A stretch of 64,000 bases of DNA from Anolis sagrei (lineage: Eukaryota > Chordata > Lepidosauria > Squamata > Anolidae). The stretch is taken from positions 159,029,278 to 159,093,277 of the forward strand of contig NC_090024.1 of the NCBI RefSeq assembly GCF_037176765.1. The letters run 5' to 3'. How positions within the stretch are numbered: the stretch's first letter is position 1; every line of letters begins with the position of its first letter. Shown here piece after piece: positions 1-9,779 of the stretch. The translations under genes were made by a program, and so were the position numbers. Below the pieces are notes generated by a model. The model searched no databases. It was given only the letters and a program-made list of their open reading frames with translations, and was not told the origin of the DNA.

Positions 1-1265
1 GTTTTAAGCAATCTCAAATAGGTCTAGGCATCAAGTGAGAAATGGGAAAACAATAGCATTTCTAAGACACCATAGAGGCTCCCACTTCTGCATGCAAAAT
101 TGGGCCTACATCATAGGATCCCAACAACTTTCGCTGGTTTGGAGCATCAGAGTTCCTTTATGCAACTTGTCTTCACATACAGGATAAGGAACCTATTTTC
201 TACACTTAGGAATTATTGCTGCATTAGAAGTAGAACTCAATTAATCTGAACTATGATGCTAGATGAAAGTTTTGTGAACAGTACAGATTACAAAAAAGAC
301 AAATAGGGCAAATCTAGCCTGAAAACTCATCCTAGAAGCCAAAATGGATAAATTGAGGCCATTGAACTTTGGATGTATCATGAGACATGTTTCATTAGAA
401 AAGGTAATAATGCTTGTAAGATGGAAGCCAGTAGGAAGACCTTATTACAGCTGGATAGACTCAGTCAAGGAAACTTTGGTCTTCATTATGCAAGATCTCA
501 ACAGAGTTATTAATAACTTGAAGATCTTTCATTCATGGGTCACCCTACGTTGAAACTACCATGATAGAAAGTAACTACTACAACACGAATACATTATTTT
601 TAAGAGAAAAAGGAGGGAGGGAGGGGGAGATTTCACAAGAAAATTGCGTGAGTGTGACTTTACAGTGGCTAAATTATTTTCTACAAGGTGGATTAGGTGA
701 AGTCTCCTAAAGTGAGTGACTAAATAAGATCAGCACAGCTTATATCCTTTCAGCAAAGAAACGCAACAAAAACTAGATGTTGTGAACAACTTTATTATGC
801 TGGCGTTTGACACTCTAGCCAAGGCTAAATGGGGTGTCAGTGTACTGAACATGTTATATTTTCTCTTCTATTCATTTTGTTTATAAATAGCTTTTCCAGG
901 AAGGCAGCGGCTTACATAGATCTAATCTCAAAGTCCAGCCACTGACAAGCAGGTTAACATTTTATCTGCCAAAATGTGTGTATCTGCTAATCTTCATATT
1001 TCTTTTATGCTGCATTTTTGTGATATATGCATGATAAATTCATGTACTCAGTTATGTTCCATTACCTCTGTCCATTAACCACTCATGCATGTAGTTACAT
1101 TCAATGCAGAATTGGTACTGTTTGCTCCAATTTGTTTAGAGACTTTGAGTGTAAAGTTTTCAATGGAGATCCCCTCCTAAGTTGGCCAGCATTGTTTTTG
1201 GAACTGTTACCCTGTACAAATGTTTGCCATCTCCCTTTATTGCAAGTTCACTCAGCTGCTTACAT

Positions 1266-1310
1266 AGAAAACCTTTTCGTCTGCACATAAGGCAGACAAA
1301 AAGGTTTTCT
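1266..1310. repeat. Short hairpin, 19-bp arms
   Basis: GAAAACCTTTTCGTCTGC and GCAGACAAAAAGGTTTTC pair with one G-U type mismatch around a 7-base loop. The outer A/T pair extends each arm to 19 bp. Confidence 0.6.
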
Positions 1311-1374
1311 TTTCCCAGCTTTCTTTCACAGGGTGATAAGCAAGACAACTGTGGGGTAAGCTGGCCAACCACTT

Positions 1375-1432
1375 AAATTCTGAATAAAAAAGATCAAGCT
1401 AATAAATTCTGAATAAAAAAGATCAGACTAAT
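1375..1432 (+). repeat. Tandem duplication of a 29-bp unit
   Basis: AAATTCTGAATAAAAAAGAT occurs twice in a row, with diverging ends (CAAGCTAAT versus CAGACTAAT). Confidence 0.7.
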
Positions 1433-1831
1433 TAAGACCCATTTGCGCAATCTTGGGAAGCAGCAGTGTATAGGGGAAAGCATACTCATGGGATTTTTTT
1501 CACATTCATGGGAGTACTGGACCCTAAATCCCTGCAAATACAGAGGGCCGATCATAAAATTGATTTTTTTTCCTTCATTTTATGCAACGATTCTTGACTC
1601 CTGCAGCTCAGTTGCAAAGATCCCTAGTTCCTGACTTGTTCTTCTCTGACTTCCTTCTGATCGATGAGAAAATGGAATAATTGGAGAACTTCTTTGGACT
1701 AGAATGGAGACTGTGAATTCATGGTTTAAGCCCACGATCCAGGTTATTTCCTGGCCGCATGCATAGATTCCTGTGCCATTTCTTCCTTGAGCCTAAATCA
1801 ACTCAGCCAGGTTATGTCAGTTTTATTACAG

Positions 1832-2485
1832 AACTAGCTTGGGTACCCAGCAGTGCCCAGGTTAATTAGTAACACTATTTTTTAGGGAAAAGCCAGTCTT
1901 TGATTTCATTTTTTATGAATGCTCCATTTGGAAAATATGATGTGAGTGAACTACAGTTCCCAGAATCGGGGGTCAATCCTCCCCAAACCAGGCCTGTATG
2001 CACAGTTGGCCATGCTGCATGTGTGCCAAATTTGGTCCAGATCTATCATCAGCTGGGTTCAGTGCTCACTGGATAAAGTGAACTACAACTCCCATATGCC
2101 AAGGGCAGTCAACGCCAAATCCTGCCAGTATTTACAGTTGGTCTCAGTCCCTCAAACCCCTCCAGTCTGTTCAGTTGCTGATCAATTCCTCTGTGTTTGC
2201 TATGTGCCATAGGAAAGGGCTAAGGGGAGGCAGTGGGTGGGGTCATGCAAATTCCACACAAGGGACCCTGGGATGCCTGCCTGTGGTGGCAGAAATATGT
2301 CAAATCTAGGATGAAATTCTCCCTGAATGAAAGCATTCCTTGGGTGGTGGGGAGGACATTGGCAGGGTTTGGGCTACATGTTCATGGCTCATGGTATAAC
2401 CTGCAATGTCAGTTGAAAGAGTGCCTTTGGAGGCGTCTCAGCACTTGGAACTATAGCCACATACACATTTTTTTTTTACTTTAAT
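1832..2485. repeat. Interspersed repeat of unknown class with SPIN-like internal module
   Basis: It starts near CTTGGGTACCCAGCAGTGCC and contains GTGTGCCAAATTTGGTCCAG plus GAACTACAACTCCCATATG, the same module found at 26390-26720. No terminal repeats were recognised. Confidence 0.45.
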
Positions 2486-4756
2486 TATGTGTATAGATAG
2501 ATGAACGTAAAACCAGACCTACAAGGCAGGGATGTTATGGTATTATTACCAAAAGAGTTATGAACACTATTAGCTAGTTACTTAGCTGCTAAGGTGATGC
2601 AAACTTTTATTTCTTTAAAAGGCCAAATTTCTGTTTACTACCCTAAATTACAATATCACCCATTTTATTGTTTCTTTAAAATGTTTTAAATAAGTATTAT
2701 AATGCAGTTTTTTGCACATCTGTCCTAAAGAAAGTCCAATTGAGTTCAGAGAGACTTATTCTAAGGGAAGTGGTCATATGATTGTGGTCTCACATGATGA
2801 AATAATAGGAGGGTTTCCCCCTCTTTGAACAAACATGTTTTAATTATTATCTCCATGACACATGATGTTGCAAAATTCTAATAGACATTTTGAAGAAAGT
2901 TTAGAATCAAAGTGAATTATAGGAAAGGAAAACTACACTACTTTTACTCTCTTTTGGGGTACCTCATTTTAGCAAAGAAATGACTTTGCAATCCTTTACC
3001 ACTGTCTTGTGATAAGCCACAATTTCATTTACTAGGGTTTTACCATGACTAATGTTATTGGACCTAAAAAAACCCCCAAATGATAGCTCTCACATCTGTC
3101 ATTTATCACAACAGCAAACCTCTGAGAATTTTGAAAGCCATCTGGAATCGTAAGAAAAATAGTCTCTAAGGACAAATGTCTTATTAGCGCTGATGATAAA
3201 ACTAACTAAAAGTGTTTACAAAAATCTTAAATGAAAGAGTATGCTTCATGTAATGTACCAGTTTTTTCACCAAGTTTGCATTTGTAAAATTATGACCTAC
3301 TGAAATGGTGAATTCTTTACCATCTGGGTGATCAAGGGACGTGTGTAAACCCTCTTGATCCAGTGCTATGCCAGGATGAAAGAAAATGAATCAAATAGCT
3401 GTTACTTTGCACTGACAGTAGATAACCACTACTGGCCTAGCAGATGAAAAGTGGGTGCTCTTCTCGGGATAATAAATAATAGCATGATATTATACCTGCA
3501 GGATAAATGGTATAAATATTCCTAATGAAAATAGGACCTCTTCATTGCTGCATTTCATACTGTTCCCTTTCTGCCTGGTGTGCACAACATAGGATGGGAT
3601 TGTGACTAATGCTGTAAAATTCATAAAGTATGAATATCAAAACACATGGCACAGGTCTGATATATATCAGTAGTGTTCTTATGTCTAGAAAGAAATAACT
3701 GAGCACACAGATGGCAATGGTTTGCTTTGCACAAAAGGAGATAAAACTGAAAAATGCAAGGAATGGCAATGAGCAGCATTAACTGTTTCAGATTCTTAGA
3801 ATATGTTATAGGTTGCTCCTCTTTCTCTGAAAGAAGAATGGCAAACATTTTAGCTTCCATGGTAAAAGTAGCCCTTTTGCTATGTGGGTCAATAAAACAC
3901 AGTTAAATAGTCCATAAACAAAACAAGCAGGCTTGTCAATATACTTACAAAGAGTTATTTTATCCCATCTTCCTCACAGAAAGATTTAAAGGCATCTCTT
4001 CCCGTCCTTTCTTGTCCTCTTCCCCCTTTTCCCTCTCCTTTTTCAATCTTCCTCAAACCCACCCTTCACACACACCTCCCTCACAATCACTCACCTGAAT
4101 GTCATCAACATGGCTTGCCTATATCTCCATTAGAGTAAGGAAGTATGTTTTCTTGTTATTAAGTGTGGTTCCCCCCTCATTCCTCACCTCACACTCTTAC
4201 AGAGGTGCATTGCCTTAAAATGGCATTAATGGGAGGCATGTTCTCCATGAATAGGAAATGTATAGACTTATAGAAACTGGGTTGCAATTCTCATAATGCC
4301 TCACTAGTGTCTCCTAGTTAGGGACTTCAATTGCACCTGGAAAATTGCACTTTAGAGGCTAACTGAAATAAAGAAGTTTGTATAATAAGCTTCCATGGGT
4401 CCACATGACAGGGCAGAAACAATGATGCTGATCTAGAGTGCCTGGGGTCACACTGCCTGCCCCTGACACTGCTTGGGAGCTGTGTCAAGGGCCATGTCCT
4501 CAAATTGCTCTGGCAGCTGGATGGTAGCTATATGAGTAAATTGTGCCAGACCCATTTGGTGTCACACACCCATGACCATTATCTTACCCCTTTCAATCTT
4601 CCTTTGCAATGCTCACTGGCCTTGATAATGGTGGGTATTTTTGTCACTAGGCATTTTGGGAAAGCATTGGAGTATCCAGTGGCTTCTCTTAAAGGAGTTC
4701 AAGACAAGGCTAAGTAGCCTTAGCACATATTATGCTAAATCAGCTGTGTGCATCAT
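2486..4756. other. Intergenic, nothing recognised
   Basis: AT-rich, with a pyrimidine-rich stretch at 3990-4090. No coding pattern, repeat ends or RNA gene was seen. Confidence 0.6.
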
Positions 4757-4803
4757 GTAATGTGCTGGTGTTAACCTATAAAGCCCTAAACGACTCTGGC
4801 CCT
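4757..4803 (+). mobile_element. L2 LINE fragment, left part, split by the retrovirus
   Basis: The bases before the LTR read in frame as V-L-T-Y-K-A-L-N-D-S-G, the same segment as VLTYKALNSLG in the L2 copy at 50555-52657. The fragment continues at 9211. Confidence 0.8.
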
Positions 4804-5310
4804 TGTTGAAACGAGATAATGACCAGGCGGGAGGCAGGGTGTAGAGGTGAATGATGATGACCTTTTATTGTTGTCTAAGCACAGCTTATATATGTTTTGG
4901 TGCTCTTCAGCAAAGTCTGTATAGCAACAGTGGGGGATTACATAACTGCCAAGCGATTGGTTAGACTCTTGAGGGTGAGGTAATCTACAGGTGAGGTCAG
5001 CTACAGGCGATGTCATCCTTCCTGTCTTCAAGGGTAATGTCATATATGGTCAGTGGGGTAGGAACAGTGTATGTATCTGGGGAGTATGGCCTGTCTTTAG
5101 TCCTATGTCATGATGTCCTGTATACTTGGCCAAAATGGTGTGAAGCATTAGTGTCAGAGGACTGAAATCCACCATGTCCACTCGGAGGTATGGCCTGCCA
5201 ATCCCTCTGTGGTACATAGCCATTTTTGTACCTCTGTACTGGGGACACAATGGTGTCCCTCTTGCATAAGGGACATAATAATGTCATCACTCCTTCACAT
5301 CACTCCTTCA
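4804..5310 (-). repeat. 3' LTR of the endogenous retrovirus (in element orientation)
   Basis: 507 of 507 bases equal the other LTR by line-by-line comparison. Its minus-strand TATA-type box is at 4882-4894 and the polyadenylation signal at 4864-4869. Confidence 0.92.
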
Positions 5311-5339
5311 TCTCCCCCTTTTTTGTTTTTTTTTTTAAC
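5311..5339 (-). other. Polypurine tract of the endogenous retrovirus
   Basis: On the minus strand this is an unbroken run rich in A, ending in AAAAAAGGGGGAGA directly before the 3' LTR, where plus-strand priming is expected. Confidence 0.8.
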
Positions 5340-5892
5340 AATTTGTACGTATAAAGGACATCATGTTTAGGAGGGGCTTATAGGGGCTGTGACTGGTAAA
5401 GCTGTCACAGGGAACTGTTTTTTGTAGTCGACAGGAAGTCAGGTCATGTATTAGGATATCACTTTGAGGTGGAGGGGAAAGGTCAGCAGAGCGTGAGGCT
5501 AGCAAGAAGCTTATAACAATGGGATATATATAGCAGTAGCAGATTATTATATAGCCATCAATAGTTGTGTAGAGTAAACAAATTGGATAATAAAAGTATT
5601 ATCAAGCAGGTACAGTGTTGCTTAAAATGTTAAGCTAAGTCATTTAAAAACAACATGCATAAGTATTTTGTTGAAATTATTTGTGAGATTTGAAACAACA
5701 CATAGAATAGACTGGAAGGTGAATGGAATTTTGAAGGCCTTGGTGTCACGTCATCTTTTTAGAGACAAATGTAGTGAACAGGAATCCAAAGCGCTTGATT
5801 TAAGAAGTCAATGACAGAGAATGTGTGTTTAAACAATGTTGTCAAAAAGCAAATCATGTTTGTTAAAGTTCATAGGTTTATGACAGTTGAAG

Positions 5893-5972
5893 CAGGAACT
5901 CTTTGTTCTTGGCAGGGGGTTGGACTGGATGGCCCATGAGGTCTCCTCCAACTCCTTGACTCTAGGCGATGA
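5893..5972 (+). repeat. CR1-type LINE 3'-end fragment inside the retrovirus interior
   Basis: The segment around GGTTGGACTGGATGGCCCA through CCAACTC matches the remembered conserved 3' end of amniote CR1 LINEs. It lies in the part of the provirus where pol would be expected. Confidence 0.5.
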
Positions 5973-6899
5973 GGGGGGCTGGGCCTTCTCACTCCGGATC
6001 TGGCAACCTGCATCAAAGGGAGTAGAAGGGGGTAGGGAGAGGGAAATGCTTCTGGATCCTGGTAACGAGAGAAGAATCAGATAAAATTAAATTCAAATGA
6101 TTAATGGTAAATAACACGTATAGGAAGGCCATTGGGAAAGCCTTTGGAAAGCGAAACCCAAAAACGAGCAGGAAAGAGGCCAAGGGGTGACTCCCCTTTC
6201 CTTTGTATGTGAGAAGAAGCAGATGGTTTTATAGAGGTATGATTTGAACGCTTAGCAATTTTGTTTTGTGTGGCCATCGTATGGAATGTTAAAGATGTGT
6301 AGGAAGAGTAGAACGTTGTAAGCGTAGCGCTGTAATAAGAGGGTTTGGTGGTAGTTTTTAAGTATTAGGCATGAAAGCAGAATGAAAGCATATTTAAAAA
6401 CATCTAATAATATCATATAAAAGAGACAAATTAAAAGCATAAAAACAGATTAACTAAGCATAAATTGAAAAGTCATTTTAAAATAAACAGGAAAAGAGGA
6501 GGCGGTGTGTGTATGAAATCAGAGCTTAGAGCCTGGCCGTGTCGGCTTAGCTGTCTCCTGTGGAATGTATTGCCCCCCTTCCTGGGCAGCGCGTGTCAGC
6601 TTGGAAAAGGGAGAGACTCTGATGGATTTTAGTGTCTGTAAGGTAGATATGATGTATGAATAAAGCAATAAATGTCTGGTTTTGAGTATCGTTTTGTTAA
6701 TTTTTAAATGTGGGTAACGAATAGAGGTGTGTGTCTGTCTGTAAGAAGTGAGTGTTGATTTTATTTAATGACAGAATGTTTAAATCTAGTGAAAGCTGAG
6801 ATCAGACTTTTAAAATGTTGATAGGTAGTGTGTTGTGTTTGATAGGGCATGTGTTGTCAACTAATATTTTGTAAGAAGTGTGTTTTTATGAAGGTGATT

Positions 6900-7340
6900 C
6901 ATCTGTAAGCATCAGATGAAAGGCATGGAAACCAAGCATGTAATTGTTTAGGTGTGATTAAAATTTAAGATTGTATGAATTGAATGTGAGTTTTATATAT
7001 AATTAACCCTTTGAAACGAAAGGGACAAGAAGCTTTGTGTGTCAAGCCTGGTTTAATGTTATTGTTGGTGGAGTTTAGAATGTGTTTTAGTTGTGAACTA
7101 TAGATTTTAAGAATCACAACTCTTGATTATGAAATCAACACCAACTCTATCAGTATTTAAATTGTTGTATATGGGTATGTGTATCACACTTGATCAAGCA
7201 AATGAAAGTCTGTTTTGTATGTAAGACATTTTTATCACAATTTAAAATAATGGTAGCAAAATCATAATTATGAAACAATAATAACAATGAGCAAAAATTA
7301 TAGCTATGAAATAGCAACAATAATGAAAACAATCTCAAAC
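6900..7340. repeat. AT-rich interior of the retrovirus with faint SPIN-like traces
   Basis: Short stretches (TTGTTGGTGGAGTTTAGAAT near 7060 and the AATTATGAAACAATAATAAC / TAGCAACAATAATG area at 7260-7330) resemble pieces of the SPIN-like element at 26165-26893. The similarity is weak and judged by eye. Confidence 0.25.
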
Positions 7341-7710
7341 AATCTCTAAGTAGGGGGTTAGTATAACATAAAGAATTATCTTTATCAAGGATAAAACTTA
7401 GAAAGCTTTTTTATCAAAACACTCTTTAAAAAGAATGAGGATTTTCTATTGATCCTTAACTGTATATTGTGTATGTATTAATTCTGGAACTTCTGATTGA
7501 ACAGAAGTTCATTTTGAAAACCATTCTGTAACAAATGTTTATTTAATGACAGTATATACGGGAGCTTTATGTTTTGCTGAATGGAAATGCTTTAATGTTG
7601 TCTTTTGGAGAGAGGGGTTGTTAAACTGTCTTATCAATGATATATTAAGAAGAGTGAGGAATTTGCGACCTGACGGAGGTCTATCCAGACGTAGTATAGG
7701 CACTGTTTAT

Positions 7711-8367
7711 TTATGTAACTCCCCCTTCAGAAGCATGTGTCTTTTCAGACTCAAAATCTGGGAGGTGAATTATGATATTGATGATTGTTTGATGATCAAT
7801 GGATTGTTCAAATGTTTGGATTTCGGGAACCCACTGAATGTATGGGAAAGCAGGATCAAATGTCATTCTTGGGAGCTCTGGTTGGCCAGCTGTTTTAGTG
7901 AATGTGTCAGAGCCATAAATTAGATCTGGAATCACGGCTGTTGTGTTTTGAATGTGCTCAGTCGAGGATATAGCTTCCTCGAATCCTGCCATGTCAAGAA
8001 GGGTTGCGGTCATGTTTTCTCGGCCCCCAGCATTCTGAATGGTCTGAGGAATCATGTCTCTCAGTGGCTGGGGCTGTAACAACTTCTCAAGACTTGGCTG
8101 TTTATTTTTAAGAGAAGTAGAGGGGAGATTTGGATCGGCGGGGGATGATTCAAAAGCAAAGACACATGAAGGCAGAATAGGGAGGGCTAGCTGTGAATTC
8201 ACACAAAGAGAAGGGGAGGCTGGCTGTGAATATCCCATCTCGAGCGGGGTAAAAAGAGGATTTATGATCTGAGTTGGGAGAGGTTGATTCGCGACCGGAG
8301 CCACGGGTGGGCAATTATCTGTCACTCCCAAGAGAGTGATTGTTTCACAACATTGCTTCCACAGCAA
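7711..8367 (-). mobile_element. Gag-like remnant downstream of matrix
   Basis: A 218-residue frame rich in proline, serine and threonine follows the matrix remnant, as expected for the linker region between MA and CA. I see no capsid major homology region or zinc knuckle in it. The assignment rests on position and composition. Confidence 0.5.
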
Positions 8368-8406
8368 TAATTGTTGAATTGTCCCCTGGGGTTTTTCATG
8401 AAAGGT

Positions 8407-8595
8407 TTAACCAATTTTGATCCAATCTGATGGGATCAATGAACCTCCTTCTGGGTACCATAAACAATGATACCTGATTTCTCTAAGTAAATCTTCTACC
8501 TGGCCCTGATTTACTTCAAAATACCCTGCCTGTCTTAATAACCTGTACAGTTCTTGTGCATGCCGCAGCTGCGAAACTGACATACTTAATCCCAT
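8407..8595 (-). mobile_element. Gag matrix (MA) remnant of the endogenous retrovirus
   Basis: A 62-residue frame opens with M-G, the usual myristoylation start, about 90 bp after the primer-binding site. It has the helical N-terminal look of class II (alpha/beta) matrix domains, including a Y-P-E-G-G-S-L segment like the W-F-P-x-x-G-T of betaretroviral MA. A GTAAGT splice-donor-like sequence stands just before the start. Confidence 0.7.
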
Positions 8596-8683
8596 AACTT
8601 ACGATTTGTGGGAGTGAGAAAACTCACTGAAGGGTGCGCACCTTGTAGCTATTCCAGCGGTAAGCATGGGATGCCTGGATCTT

Positions 8684-8701
8684 ATCACGTCGGGGTCACC
8701 A
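8684..8701 (-). other. Retroviral primer-binding site, tRNA-Trp type
   Basis: The minus strand reads TGGTGACCCCGACGTGAT two bases inside the LTR. This is complementary to the 3' end of vertebrate tRNA-Trp and is the primer site known from Rous sarcoma and other avian leukosis viruses. Confidence 0.88.
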
Positions 8702-8703
8702 GA

Positions 8704-9210
8704 TGTTGAAACGAGATAATGACCAGGCGGGAGGCAGGGTGTAGAGGTGAATGATGATGACCTTTTATTGTTGTCTAAGCACAGCTTATATATGTTTTGG
8801 TGCTCTTCAGCAAAGTCTGTATAGCAACAGTGGGGGATTACATAACTGCCAAGCGATTGGTTAGACTCTTGAGGGTGAGGTAATCTACAGGTGAGGTCAG
8901 CTACAGGCGATGTCATCCTTCCTGTCTTCAAGGGTAATGTCATATATGGTCAGTGGGGTAGGAACAGTGTATGTATCTGGGGAGTATGGCCTGTCTTTAG
9001 TCCTATGTCATGATGTCCTGTATACTTGGCCAAAATGGTGTGAAGCATTAGTGTCAGAGGACTGAAATCCACCATGTCCACTCGGAGGTATGGCCTGCCA
9101 ATCCCTCTGTGGTACATAGCCATTTTTGTACCTCTGTACTGGGGACACAATGGTGTCCCTCTTGCATAAGGGACATAATAATGTCATCACTCCTTCACAT
9201 CACTCCTTCA
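8704..9210 (-). repeat. 5' LTR of the endogenous retrovirus (in element orientation)
   Basis: 507 bp with TG...CA ends. On the minus strand a TATATAA-type box (8782-8794) is followed after a short gap by AATAAA (8764-8769). This very short spacing implies a short R region, a layout known from alpharetroviruses. Confidence 0.9.
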
Positions 9211-9779
9211 GGCCCTGTTTACCTCTCCGAACGTATTCTTCCCTATGAACCATCAAGATTATTAAGGTCGTCTGGAGAGGCCCTGCTCTCGGTCCCACCG
9301 GCCTCACAAGCGCGTCTGGTGGGGACGAGGGACAGGGCCTTCTCGGTGGTGGCCCCTCGACTCTAGAACTCTCTCCCACCGGAGATCAGAACCGCCCCTT
9401 CTATCCTGACATTCAGGAAGCAGGTGAAGACGTGGTTATGGAGACAGGCATTCGATGAGTGAGCCAATACCCTGAGATATGGATGGAGGATGATGAACAT
9501 CAAATTTAGTGGGACGACTGACCATTGTACAGGGTTAGTCAAAATACATAGGCCAAACATACATACAATTGTATGTATGTTTGGCCTATGCATTTTGACT
9601 AACCCTGTATTTATTGAATGTAATTGCTGTTTTGCTGTTTAAATGTTTTAATGTTTTATTGCAATATGAAGTATGATGTTTTATTGACTGTATGTATATT
9701 ATGGTTGGAAACCGGTCTGAGTCCCTCAAGAGAGGTGAGAAGGTCGGTATATAAAACTTTTAAATAAATAAATAATAAA
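9211..9779 (+). mobile_element. L2 LINE 3' part, right of the retrovirus
   Basis: The frame after the LTR gives S-S-G-E-A-L-L, A-R-L-V-G-T-R-D-R-A-F-S-V and T-W-L-W-R-Q-A-F, close to the C-terminus of the L2 protein at 52657, with one in-frame stop after A-P-R-L. An AATAAA-type simple tail ends it. A 78-bp palindrome interrupts it at 9530-9607. Confidence 0.85.
9530..9607. mobile_element. 78-bp palindromic Tc1/mariner-type micro-MITE
   Basis: Two 37-bp arms (9530-9566 and 9571-9607) pair with a single mismatch around a central AATT. The ends read CAGGGTTAGTC and GACTAACCCTG, and TA flanks both sides (9528-9529 and 9608-9609), as expected for a Tc1/mariner insertion. It sits inside the L2 fragment. 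Confidence 0.8.

Larger units (their letters stand above)
1..1831. other. Intergenic, no gene seen
   Basis: AT-rich sequence with only short frames. Apart from the hairpin near 1280 and the small tandem duplication near 1400, I recognise nothing. Confidence 0.6.
4804..9210 (-). mobile_element. Endogenous retrovirus, class II, alpharetrovirus-like layout, internally reduced provirus
   Basis: Two identical 507-bp direct repeats (4804-5310 and 8704-9210) bound a 3393-bp interior. The 6-bp sequence GGCCCT stands directly outside both ends (4798-4803 and 9211-9216). The tract next to the left LTR is a polypurine tract on the minus strand, and the primer-binding site lies next to the right LTR, so the element reads right to left. 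Gag-like remnants lie at 8407-8595 and 7711-8367. No protease, pol or env was recognised, and the interior is shorter than a complete retrovirus, so the copy is broken: gag is split over at least two open frames and the rest is missing. LTR identity makes it very young, unless gene conversion is involved. Confidence 0.92.

Noticed and set aside
7546-7923. 125-residue plus-strand frame inside the provirus
   Set aside because: It is antisense to the retroviral reading direction and overlaps the gag-like remnant.
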